A stretch of 6,438 bases of DNA from JBAZKV01 sp964443545 (GTDB lineage: Bacteria > Margulisbacteria > WOR-1 > JAKLHX01 > JBAZKV01), in assembly GCA_964443545.1 (NCBI GenBank), contig CAYUCV010000049.1:1-6438 (forward strand), in the 5' to 3' direction. How positions within the stretch are numbered: the first letter of the stretch is position 1; every line of letters begins with the position of its first letter. Position numbers and translations under genes: made by a program. Under the pieces are notes generated by a model. That model had not been told where the DNA came from, searched no databases, and saw nothing but the letters and a program-made list of their open reading frames with translations. Shown here one piece after another: positions 1 through 6,224 of this stretch.

Positions 1-452
1 GAATCCACTGTGGCCTGCGTAGCGATCAGGCCTATCTTACCTGTTTCGGAAGCCGAGACCGCCGACCTTGCGCCGGGTTCTATCAAGGATACTATCGGGA
101 TTTTGTAGCGGTCCTTTACCAGCGGATAGGCAACTGCCGAAGAGGTACCGCATGCCATTATGACGAGTTTTGCCCCAGACTGAACAAGAAAGCTTATTAT
201 CTCCTGATTGAATTTTACTATCTCCTGTGGCAGGCGCCCTCCATAGGGAACCCTTGCGGTATCACCGAAATAGATCATGTCCTCACCGGGGAACTGCTTT
301 ATGGCTTCCTTGAACACCGAAAGCCCTCCAACACCGGAATCAAACATGGCAATAGGCGAAGCCGGAGAAACTTTGTGGCCTGAGGCTCCCTCGGCTGCCT
401 TGGATACTATCCTTTCAGAAACCACCGCTCTCGGAGCAGTAACCTCGGACAT
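1..452 (-). CDS. murI: Glutamate racemase, N-terminal 150 residues (3' end beyond window)
   Basis: Glutamate racemase interconverts L- and D-glutamate in the cytoplasm, supplying D-Glu for peptidoglycan. My translation of the reverse strand shows the family motifs in order: FDSGVGG (residues 37-43, with the catalytic-site Asp38 and Ser39), YFGDTARVPYG (61-71) and a first catalytic cysteine motif MACGTSSA (99-106, Cys101). The second half, with the other catalytic cysteine, lies outside the window. The usual motif is ACNTASA, so the Asn after the cysteine is Gly here. About 35 residues precede the FDSGVGG motif, longer than in many homologues, although E. coli MurI also has an N-terminal extension. 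The start is chosen because AAAGGTGAG lies just upstream within the end of the amidase gene, and the ATG begins one base after the amidase TAA, implying translational coupling. Family assignment is firm; whether the altered motif changes activity is unknown. Confidence 0.93.
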   Translation of the reverse strand, partial: MSEVTAPRAVVSERIVSKAAEGASGHKVSPASPIAMFDSGVGGLSVFKEAIKQFPGEDMIYFGDTARVPYGGRLPQEIVKFNQEIISFLVQSGAKLVIMACGTSSAVAYPLVKDRYKIPIVSLIEPGARSAVSASETGKIGLIATQATVD

Positions 453-453
453 T

Positions 454-2535
454 TTATCTCACCTTTCTAATTATCTCAAAATACTCTTTTACACCGTCAA
501 AAACACTTTTGGCCACTTTTTCCTGGAAAACCGGATCCAGCGCCAGTCTTTCCTCCTCCGGATTGCTGATGTAGACCGGCTCCAAAAGGGCCGCCGGCAT
601 TTCAACATTTGCTATAACAAAGAACTTGACCTTGGAAAAGGCCCTGTTCTCCCGCTTAAGGTCCTCAAGCAGCCTGCGGTGAATGACCGAGGCCAGCAGC
701 TTGCTGTTGGGATTATAGTAATAGGTCTCGGTACCCGCAGTCGTTATCTTATAGAAGGAATTATAGTGCATGCTCAGCAAAATGTCAGCCTTGTTGCGAT
801 TGGCAAAGTCCACCCGGTTCTGCAGGCTCATGTCCATGTCGTCCTCTCTTGTAAGAAGGACAACTGCCCCGGCATCGGAGAGCATCTTGGCAAGCAGCTG
901 CGCGGTGGCAAGGTTGAGGTCCTTTTCTTTGATTCTTTCTCCCGAATAGCCGAAGGCACCGGGATTGCTGCCTCCGTGCCCGGGGTCCAGCACTATCACT
1001 TTGCCCTTTAAGGCTTTGACGATCTTGGTCTTTCGAGCAGCCACCTCGGCTTTTTCCACATAAAGAGAAATGGTTTTTTTGTCGTCGGAGACCTTAAGGT
1101 CATAATTGAGTTCCCTCTGAAGGTCAATGACCACCCTTGAGATCAGAGGCTCTATCATGAACTGGCTTGCCCTCACCCGTAGGACCCCGCCTTTACCTAT
1201 CTCAAGATATTTTTGCGCCTCAAAAGCGGACCCGGGAATATCCACGATCAGCCTGTCAGGGTTTGAAAGCCTTTTTACCTGAGCCTCTGCCTGTTTGGTC
1301 ATGCTGATGTCTATTTTTATGGCTTCTGCTTCTTCCGTAGCTCTGATGCGTGTCACTGCCGGCGGGAAAGAAACAAGAAGCCCGTTCTCGACAGCTCTTA
1401 TGTCATAGCTTTGCGGCTCAAGAAGATAGATCCCTATGCTTACCGAGCCGTCCCGCCTCTGCACGGCTTTAACCCCTTTTATTCCGTCCTGGTTTATGGA
1501 AAGTTTATCCTCGACAAGGTCAAGGATAAAACCGGGTATATTAACGGCAAGAAGAAGAGGCTCCTGCCTCGTTTTAGATTCCCAGGTCACCACCTGTGAG
1601 TTGGTGGAGATAAAAATATGTCTTTTCCCCTCGTACTCCGGGTAAGAAAGACCGCTGATCAGGGGAAGTATCCGCAAAGTTTTTGAAGTCTTGTCCCACA
1701 AGAGGGAATATCCGAGCCACTTGACAGTTGAAACGAGAGGCACATATATCCGGCCTTTGATCTTTTTGGCCGGCCTGGCCATAAGGCGCTCTGTTCCTCC
1801 CACCGACATTTTATTTGAATTCAGAATAAAGTTTACATCGCCTGCTCCCGAAAACGAGGCCGTGACAGAAAGCCCTCCCTTACCTGAAGAAACCTTATAT
1901 CCCAGGGACTCAAAAAGGGTCTTGACCGGGACCATCAATACCTTTTTGTCAAAGACCTGGTAAGTTCCCGAGTCCAGTTTTACTCCCTCGGCAATTATTA
2001 CGAATTTAGGGGTTTTTGAAAGGTCCGGAAGCGTGATCTTTTTTGGAGGCGATATCACCGGCCCCGCGGCTTGAAGCTGCACACTTACCTTTTCCTCCTG
2101 CGGCTGAGGTTTTTCTTCAACAGAGGGCTGTTTTTCCTCAACGGCAGAAGAGGGGCTGTCCTTGGCACGGAGCTTTAGGACCAGCCGTTTTCCCTCATTT
2201 TCTTTGACAAGTTCATAGGTTATGCCTTTGCTGAGGTCTACAACAACCCTTGCCACGGCCGGTTCAAAACTATTCTGCGCCCATCTGACCTTTGAGAAAG
2301 TACCCCCTGTAGAAGCTATCTCTGCCCTGGCTCCGTTCCAGACAGAGCCTTCAAAGTCCAGGACCAGCCGGTCGGGCTCCTTAAGGAAGAATTGTTTGTG
2401 GCCTGGCGCCGAAGAAAAATCCATAACAATGCGGTCTTCGTTCTTTTCCGCCTCCACTGACACGCTAAGCAGTTCCTGCCCAAAGGAGCAGGCAGCCATG
2501 ATAACGGTAAAGATTATGACGAAAAGCTTCTTCAT
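454..2535 (-). CDS. Secreted N-acetylmuramoyl-L-alanine amidase with AMIN-like and copper-amine-oxidase-N-like domains
   Basis: This 693-residue exported enzyme should cleave the amide bond between N-acetylmuramic acid and L-alanine in murein. Residues 1-20 form a signal peptide (Lys-Lys, then a hydrophobic run). Cys16 in MAAC is only a marginal lipobox, so it may be a lipoprotein or a periplasmic protein. Next come an AMIN-like domain (about 22-122), a Glu/Lys/Pro/Gln-rich linker (126-165), a copper-amine-oxidase-N-like domain (about 178-290), a weaker AMIN-like segment (about 297-390) and a second clear AMIN domain (about 392-495). The catalytic Amidase_3 domain spans about 510-690. Its zinc and catalytic residues are visible: His520 in LDPGHGG, Glu537 in KEKDLNL, His590 in LSMHYNS and Glu652 in LLEPVYISNPEEE, so it should be active. 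AMIN domains generally target amidases to the envelope or septum. The gene overlaps the tRNA nucleotidyltransferase stop by 4 bp (ATGA) and is followed after 1 bp by the racemase. Confidence 0.93.
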   Translation of the reverse strand: MKKLFVIIFTVIMAACSFGQELLSVSVEAEKNEDRIVMDFSSAPGHKQFFLKEPDRLVLDFEGSVWNGARAEIASTGGTFSKVRWAQNSFEPAVARVVVDLSKGITYELVKENEGKRLVLKLRAKDSPSSAVEEKQPSVEEKPQPQEEKVSVQLQAAGPVISPPKKITLPDLSKTPKFVIIAEGVKLDSGTYQVFDKKVLMVPVKTLFESLGYKVSSGKGGLSVTASFSGAGDVNFILNSNKMSVGGTERLMARPAKKIKGRIYVPLVSTVKWLGYSLLWDKTSKTLRILPLISGLSYPEYEGKRHIFISTNSQVVTWESKTRQEPLLLAVNIPGFILDLVEDKLSINQDGIKGVKAVQRRDGSVSIGIYLLEPQSYDIRAVENGLLVSFPPAVTRIRATEEAEAIKIDISMTKQAEAQVKRLSNPDRLIVDIPGSAFEAQKYLEIGKGGVLRVRASQFMIEPLISRVVIDLQRELNYDLKVSDDKKTISLYVEKAEVAARKTKIVKALKGKVIVLDPGHGGSNPGAFGYSGERIKEKDLNLATAQLLAKMLSDAGAVVLLTREDDMDMSLQNRVDFANRNKADILLSMHYNSFYKITTAGTETYYYNPNSKLLASVIHRRLLEDLKRENRAFSKVKFFVIANVEMPAALLEPVYISNPEEERLALDPVFQEKVAKSVFDGVKEYFEIIRKVR

Positions 2536-3863
2536 TTTTTTGCGGGCCCGTCCAGAAGTTCTATCAACTTATCCCTTGTGTTGAGCGAAGGATCGTCCAA
2601 GACTTTTTCGAGCAGGCCGTCAAGGACCTCCCCGACCCTGGGTCCGGGCCCTATTTCAAGAGCTTTCATAACATCATTGCCGCTGATATTAAGCTGCGAA
2701 ACTGTAAGAGCGTCTTTTTCCTCCAGGATCTTCCTGATCCTTTCCTTAAGCTCTCCGATATGTCCGCCGAATTTTTCTCTCTTCATCGCGGCAAGATCGG
2801 CCTTCCTCAGGAGAAATAGGTCTTCAAGGTTGTGGGCCCCTACCCTGCTGATGAAGCGCCGTACGGCAGAATCGCTCCACTCCTGCGTGTAATTGAACAT
2901 GTGGTTCTTGACCAGGTTCTTAACCCTGGCCGTTTCTTCGTTGCTGAATCTAAGCCTCTGCATCACAGCTTCGGCCGCTTTTTCGCCTGCCTGGTCATGG
3001 TCATAAAAAGTGTCGTCCTTTTTGCAGGCGGGCTTGGATATATCATGAAAAAGCGCGGCCAGCCTGACAAGAGGAAACTCAGCCGGAGCATGGTCGCAGG
3101 CGGACAGATTATGTTTATAAACATCCTCGATATGATAAGGCTTTGGCTGCTCTATGCCGATGCCCTCTTCGAGTTCCGGGATGACCTCTTTCAAAAGGCC
3201 TGTCTTTCGCATGTACTCTATCCCGACAGACGGTTTTGGGGATGCCATCATCTTGACCAGCTCTTCCCTAACGCGCTCGGGAGAGACCTTTTTGAACACG
3301 GACAGGGCCCCTGTTATGGCTTTAAGGGTCTTTTTTTCTATCTCAAAACCCAGTTTGGCGGCAAACCTGCATGCCCTGAGAGCTCTGAGCCCGTCCTCGG
3401 CAAAGCGCACAGAGGGATCTCCCACCGCGCGGATAAGTTTCTTTTTTATGTCGTCCCGGCCTTTTGCAACATCTATAAGCTCCTGTTTTATGGGATCTAA
3501 GGCAATGGCGTTGACGGTAAAATCCCTTCTTTTCAGGTCATCTTCGATGCTCTTTGTAAAGGTCACGCTGTCGGGCCTTCTGCCGTCGCTGTAGCGCTCG
3601 TCCTGTCTAAATGTTGTGACCTCGTATTCCCCGCCTTTTACAATAACGGTCACAGTGCCGTATTTGACACCGGTGGGAACAACTTTGTCTTTGCTAAAGA
3701 TCTCCTCCACTCTGGCAGGAGAAGCCTCGGTGGCAATGTCCCAGTCGTAAACCGGGGACTCCATCAAAAGGTCCCTGACCGCGCCGCCGACAAGATATGC
3801 CTTTGCACCGCTCTTTGCCAGGGTGCTTATTATGTATGATACGCCTTCGGGAAGAGTGAACAT
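2532..3863 (-). CDS. cca: tRNA nucleotidyltransferase / poly(A) polymerase family protein with HD domain (CCA- or A-adding)
   Basis: This 443-residue cytoplasmic class II nucleotidyltransferase is expected to add all or part of the CCA tail to tRNA 3' ends. The head domain has VGGAVRD (25-31) and the metal-binding DWD pair (Asp40, Asp42). The neck region has RRDFTVNAIA (112-121) and the nucleotide-selecting EDGLRALR motif (156-163). An HD phosphohydrolase domain follows (about 245-350), with His251 and His273-Asp274 in FHDISKP. The C-terminal tRNA-binding domain covers about 385-440. The length fits HD-containing family members. The sequence alone does not separate full CCA-adding from A-adding enzymes; presence of a second, CC-adding paralogue elsewhere would indicate the latter. 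The ATG at 3863 gives the normal short lead-in to the VGG motif, though only a weak GAAG ribosome site precedes it. It lies 30 bp after the methyltransferase and overlaps the amidase start by 4 bp. Confidence 0.9.
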   Translation of the reverse strand: MFTLPEGVSYIISTLAKSGAKAYLVGGAVRDLLMESPVYDWDIATEASPARVEEIFSKDKVVPTGVKYGTVTVIVKGGEYEVTTFRQDERYSDGRRPDSVTFTKSIEDDLKRRDFTVNAIALDPIKQELIDVAKGRDDIKKKLIRAVGDPSVRFAEDGLRALRACRFAAKLGFEIEKKTLKAITGALSVFKKVSPERVREELVKMMASPKPSVGIEYMRKTGLLKEVIPELEEGIGIEQPKPYHIEDVYKHNLSACDHAPAEFPLVRLAALFHDISKPACKKDDTFYDHDQAGEKAAEAVMQRLRFSNEETARVKNLVKNHMFNYTQEWSDSAVRRFISRVGAHNLEDLFLLRKADLAAMKREKFGGHIGELKERIRKILEEKDALTVSQLNISGNDVMKALEIGPGPRVGEVLDGLLEKVLDDPSLNTRDKLIELLDGPAKK

Positions 3864-3893
3864 TGTGGCTTCAGTTTACAATATATAGTGTCT

Positions 3894-4547
3894 TTAATGC
3901 AACAAATAGACCGTGAAATCATTGGGCAGATAGCCTTTGCTTATGCGGATGTCCAAGGCAACCGTCGTAAGATTTTCCACCACTCTGTTCTCGTCATGAA
4001 AATAGAAGCGCTTCAGCTCTTTTTCCAGTTCTCTTTTGGGTATCATGGAGACGCCTTCTTTGCTCTGGAAATTTGCGGCAACTCCGCGCCTTGAGATCCC
4101 ATACAGTCTGGAAAGTTCTTCTTTGTAATAAGCGTCAATATCAAAATCCTCAGCAAATTTAAGATTAAAAATACCGGAACAGAGCGAAACATCGAACTTT
4201 TCGTCATAGATTCCCCCGTCTTTCATCTTGAACCGGGCCTCCGGATGCTGTTTTTGCGCTTCTTTAATAAATCCCTCATTGATATCGACTCCGGTGTATT
4301 CTATCCTCCAGCCTTCGATAAGCCCGTGGTTTTTGAGGAACCTGTACAGATGACCCAGCCCGCAGCCCATGTCCAGAAGACGGACAGACCCTGCCGAGTC
4401 AAACATGGTAAAGATCTTTAGAAGCTCGATAAAACGCTGGTTTTGCGAGGACTCCGATCCCCAGTGAAGAGCGCTGACGCTGTAGCCGTGCTTTTTTAAC
4501 AGCGGGGTAAAGAATTCGTTCTGTTTTTTTAAGTATTCATTTTCCAT
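3894..4547 (-). CDS. Class I SAM-dependent methyltransferase, substrate unknown
   Basis: This is a 217-residue protein when read from the ATG at 4547. It has the Rossmann-fold methyltransferase signature: motif I LLDMGCGLGHLY in the first third, the acidic end of strand 2 in YTGVDINEGF, and a motif IV-like stretch FDVSLCSGIFNLK. The C-terminal part is mixed alpha/beta and ends in NDFTVYLLH. Ser-Gly-Ile-Phe-Asn after the fourth strand recurs, as I recall, in a group of uncharacterised bacterial methyltransferases; nothing here identifies the substrate. The frame is open to an earlier ATG at 4592, but that start has no ribosome binding site, whereas 4547 has AGAGGA 7 nt upstream. It is the first gene of the minus-strand run and probably shares a transcript with the tRNA nucleotidyltransferase 30 bp downstream, which makes an RNA or translation-related role possible but unproven. 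Confidence 0.85.
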   Translation of the reverse strand: MENEYLKKQNEFFTPLLKKHGYSVSALHWGSESSQNQRFIELLKIFTMFDSAGSVRLLDMGCGLGHLYRFLKNHGLIEGWRIEYTGVDINEGFIKEAQKQHPEARFKMKDGGIYDEKFDVSLCSGIFNLKFAEDFDIDAYYKEELSRLYGISRRGVAANFQSKEGVSMIPKRELEKELKRFYFHDENRVVENLTTVALDIRISKGYLPNDFTVYLLH

Positions 4548-4554
4548 TTTACCG

Positions 4555-4560
4555 TCCTCT
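4555..4560 (-). promoter_or_regulatory. Ribosome binding site that sets the methyltransferase start
   Basis: AGAGGA on the minus strand sits 7 nt before the ATG at 4547. The alternative in-frame ATG at 4592 has no purine-rich site before it, so 4547 is preferred. Directly upstream in the leader lies a short perfect hairpin (arms at 4561-4565 and 4570-4574, 4-nt loop) abutting the ribosome site. It is too short to call regulatory. Confidence 0.55.
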
Positions 4561-4563
4561 CGG

Positions 4564-4592
4564 TGGAAACACCGCCCAGAAAAGTGTATCAT
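4564..4592 (+). promoter_or_regulatory. Candidate sigma70-type promoter for the lipoprotein gene, in a divergent control region
   Basis: TGGAAA (4564-4569, 4 of 6 matches to the -35 consensus) and TATCAT (4587-4592, 5 of 6 to the -10) are separated by 17 bp. Transcription would start near 4599, leaving a 17-nt leader that contains the AAGGAG ribosome site (4603-4608). On the opposite strand TATGAT (4594-4589) could be a -10 for the methyltransferase operon, but no good -35 accompanies it. The two -10 elements would overlap, so the divergent promoters might compete. This is prediction by eye only. Confidence 0.4.
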
Positions 4593-4615
4593 ACTCTGTT
4601 AAAAGGAGAAAATAC

Positions 4616-5323
4616 ATGAAAAGGACACTGCTGCTTGCATTATCGGCTGCTGCCCTTTTGATCTCGGCCTGTTTTGCGGCCATGCCCTACGCTCCCGAAA
4701 ATGTGATCGCCATACATATAGGGGCAAAGAACCCTACATTTGATGAGTCCCAATTCCCGGATATAAAATTCTATTACACACCCAACCTAAAATGGACCGC
4801 CGAAAAGACAACAGGAAAACCTGAACTGTTGGCCGATTGGATCAACAAGAAGGGCTTGAGGATGGACGAAGCAATAGTTTTGGACAAGAAAGGCAATGTC
4901 GCTTTCAAGAATATCCTGATCAGTTTTAAAAAGATAGTTGACGCCAACGGACAGGGAGACCTTGACACCATGGGCAATGTTCTAAAAAATGTGGTCGAAG
5001 AGAACAAGCCCGCCCCTTATGTGAGCAGCAAGCCTTTTGATCCTTCCGATATAAGCCTGCTTGGACAGAAGTTGCCTGATCTTATGCTGCAGGACTCTTC
5101 CGGAAAGCCGGTTTCGCTGGCGGGACTCATCGGCTCAAGCGACAAACCCAAACTTCTCTTTTTCTACAGGATACCGAGCGCTCATGTCTTCAGAGACATC
5201 AGCAAGTCGATGAAGGATGTCACTTCTCCGCTCCAGATGCTTGGAGCCGTATCGGAGCAGTCGGTGGGGGACGAGTACCTTGCAATACTAAAGCGGTTCG
5301 AGGACGACCTTTACTGCAGATAG
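4616..5323 (+). CDS. Secreted lipoprotein with a cysteine-less thioredoxin/peroxiredoxin-like C-terminal half
   Basis: This is a 235-residue protein with a well-placed ribosome site (AAGGAG, 7 nt before the ATG). Residues 1-19 are a lipoprotein signal: Lys-Arg, a hydrophobic core, then Ile-Ser-Ala-Cys with Cys19 as the lipidated residue. Mature residues 25-130 form a mixed alpha/beta region I do not recognise; DEAIVLDKKGNVAFKNI (84-100) resembles the last strands of a thioredoxin-type fold. Residues 148-200 look like the start of an AhpC/TlpA-type domain: LGQKLPDLMLQDSSGKPVSL, then KPKLLFFYR. Where such proteins carry the redox cysteine there is IPSAHVF instead. The only cysteines are Cys19 and Cys234, so a thiol redox role is unlikely. 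The domain stops about 85 residues in, short for this fold, and a palindromic repeat follows within 40 bp; C-terminal loss is possible. The fold assignment is inference and the role is unknown. Confidence 0.8.
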   Translation: MKRTLLLALSAAALLISACFAAMPYAPENVIAIHIGAKNPTFDESQFPDIKFYYTPNLKWTAEKTTGKPELLADWINKKGLRMDEAIVLDKKGNVAFKNILISFKKIVDANGQGDLDTMGNVLKNVVEENKPAPYVSSKPFDPSDISLLGQKLPDLMLQDSSGKPVSLAGLIGSSDKPKLLFFYRIPSAHVFRDISKSMKDVTSPLQMLGAVSEQSVGDEYLAILKRFEDDLYCR

Positions 5324-5360
5324 AAGAACACTTTTTGGTGCGTGCCAAACCTTCCCAAAC

Positions 5361-5385
5361 CGCCTGCCTGCCGGTCAGGCAGGCG
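5361..5385. repeat. Perfect 10-bp-stem GC-rich palindrome between genes
   Basis: The arms CGCCTGCCTG (5361-5370) and CAGGCAGGCG (5376-5385) are perfectly complementary around the 5-nt loop CCGGT. It lies between the end of the plus-strand lipoprotein gene and the end of the minus-strand nuclease-like gene, where a bidirectional stop signal would fit. No T-run follows on either strand, so it is not a standard intrinsic terminator. It is GC-rich in otherwise AT-rich flanking DNA and resembles the short intergenic palindromes (REP-like) that recur in many bacterial genomes. Copy number cannot be judged from this window. A weak second stem (TTTGG 5334-5338 with CCAAA 5345-5349) precedes it. Confidence 0.7.
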
Positions 5386-5478
5386 TGGTCTGTGCCTACC
5401 TGCCAACAGACAGTTCTAAATTTTTGCTCACAAAAGCAAATTCGTTTCGATATCTACCATCTGTTATAAAGCAGCAAA

Positions 5479-5490
5479 ACAATGAACTGA
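5479..5490. repeat. 12-bp direct repeat, left copy
   Basis: ACAATGAACTGA here is identical to 6041-6052. The two copies lie on either side of the interrupted nuclease-like gene, 562 bp apart start to start. They could be traces of an insertion or recombination event, or chance: an exact 12-mer pair within about 1 kb of AT-rich DNA is uncommon but not impossible. Confidence 0.4.
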
Positions 5491-5512
5491 CTCGGCATCT
5501 AGATAAACGATA

Positions 5513-6001
5513 TCACTTTCTTAGATGTTCCAAAATCTGTAGGACTCTAAAGAATGGATTGCCAGTATCTCCAGCCATTATCCTCGCTTTCTCTCTAAGC
5601 TCTTGTGCCTTTCCGGAGTAATCATCATTGACAATAATCTCCATTCCCGACACAGTCTTTAGTTCTAATGCGAACGGCTTGGACACTACAGGAGACTAAA
5701 ACATGAAGTGCCTTTTGGGGAAATCAGATAAGTATTTTTGAGCATATTGTATTTGTCTTTGGTGTTTTTTCTTGATTTTTTCTATAGTCGAGGTTCTGTC
5801 TTTTATTAATAGCCCCGTAATATGAGTAGTTACTTCGCACAAATATGCCACCCTATTTTTGAAATCCAATCCTACTACATCCAATTCATTAAGTCCCTCG
5901 AGACCTCCGCCTGGAGGCCTCACATTATAATCGACAAAATCACATTGTTTAATCATTTTTAGATATGCGCCCACCATATGCTCGCCTATTTCTGTCAACA
6001 T
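5513..6001 (-). pseudogene. Nuclease-like hypothetical protein (PD-(D/E)XK-like) interrupted by one in-frame amber codon
   Basis: From the ATG at 6001, with AGGAG 5 nt upstream (6011-6007), the frame runs 101 residues to a TAG at 5698-5696. It continues in the same frame for exactly 60 codons to TGA at 5515-5513. Both parts read as natural protein: the second has an alternating hydrophobic strand (GMEIIVNDD), a charged helix (GKAQELREKARIM) and a closing helix (FFRVLQILEHLRK). The junction reads HFMF-stop-SPVV, and TGG (Trp) to TAG is a one-base change, so I infer an ancestral protein of about 162 residues. The first part has an acidic pattern like PD-(D/E)XK nucleases: Glu7 in an early helix, Asp41 in ELDVVGLD and Glu56 in YLCEVTTH, with Thr58 where the usual lysine would be. 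A nuclease function is therefore only suggested. An operational 101-residue product is also possible, as is readthrough. The gene is AT-rich compared with the operon to its left. Confidence 0.7.
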
Positions 6002-6040
6002 ATTATCTCCTAAATTTGGACCTTATCACCTTTTCCTACC

Positions 6041-6052
6041 ACAATGAACTGA
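6041..6052. repeat. 12-bp direct repeat, right copy
   Basis: Identical to 5479-5490, in the same orientation. This copy sits about 40 bp upstream of the nuclease-like gene's start, where its promoter would lie, and overlaps a short AACTG-AAA-CAGTT inverted repeat that the left copy lacks. Confidence 0.4.
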
Positions 6053-6168
6053 AACAGTTTAACATACCTCGGGTCTTATTAGTCGCTTCCTATTAAGGCC
6101 AGACTTCGCAGCACAGGCTCTACAGCCGATCCTGCATTGCGCTAATAGCGCTTAGCCTGGCGCCAAAA

Positions 6169-6197
6169 TTGCTGGTTCGTGGCAAGCAGGCTTTAAT
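6169..6197 (+). promoter_or_regulatory. Candidate sigma70-type promoter for the four-helix-bundle gene
   Basis: TTGCTG (6169-6174, keeping the TTG of the -35 consensus) and TTTAAT (6192-6197, 5 of 6 to the -10) are 17 bp apart. Transcription would start near 6204, just ahead of the strong GGAGG ribosome site at 6210-6214. The spacing is ideal; the -35 is weak. Confidence 0.4.
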
Positions 6198-6224
6198 CGT
6201 ACGAAAAATGGAGGTGAGGATGCT

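Larger units (their letters stand above)
6002..6224. other. Divergent intergenic region with small inverted repeats
   Basis: This 223-bp stretch separates the minus-strand nuclease-like gene from the plus-strand four-helix-bundle gene. I found no open frame or RNA gene. It holds the right 12-bp repeat, an AACTG/CAGTT hairpin (6047-6059), a GGCT/AGCC hairpin (6116-6127), the near-perfect palindrome GCGCTAATAGCGC (6139-6151) and the 8-bp palindrome TGGCGCCA (6158-6165). The part from about 6090 to 6190 is more GC-rich than its flanks. No tRNA or rRNA consensus was recognised. Confidence 0.5.

Noticed and set aside
277..1011. Long plus-strand open frame
   Set aside because: It lies opposite the racemase start and the amidase catalytic domain, whose motifs are clear on the minus strand; its product has no recognisable family features.
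2832..3594. Two overlapping plus-strand open frames opposite the tRNA nucleotidyltransferase
   Set aside because: They are antisense to an intact, motif-complete gene and look like by-products of its codon use.
4548..4592. 15-residue N-terminal extension of the methyltransferase from an ATG at 4592
   Set aside because: It lacks a ribosome site and would use up the divergent promoter region; the ATG at 4547 has AGAGGA at good spacing.
5321..5323. TAG ending the lipoprotein gene as a second recoded amber codon
   Set aside because: The same frame beyond it runs through the palindrome and gives a Cys/Arg/Pro-rich tail of about 31 residues without protein character, so TAG probably acts as a real stop here, which also argues against general amber recoding.
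5423..5440. TTTGCT/AGCAAA hairpin as a terminator for the minus-strand gene
   Set aside because: The 6-bp AT-rich stem is weak and has no proper T-run after it.
5385..5621. 78-codon plus-strand open frame
   Set aside because: It has no ribosome site, begins inside the palindrome, and lies opposite the downstream part of the interrupted minus-strand gene, which reads as better protein.
6090..6224. Possible tRNA, attC site or 23S rRNA fragment next to the S23-like gene
   Set aside because: No cloverleaf, no paired attC core sites and no recognisable rRNA sequence could be found; only short unrelated palindromes.
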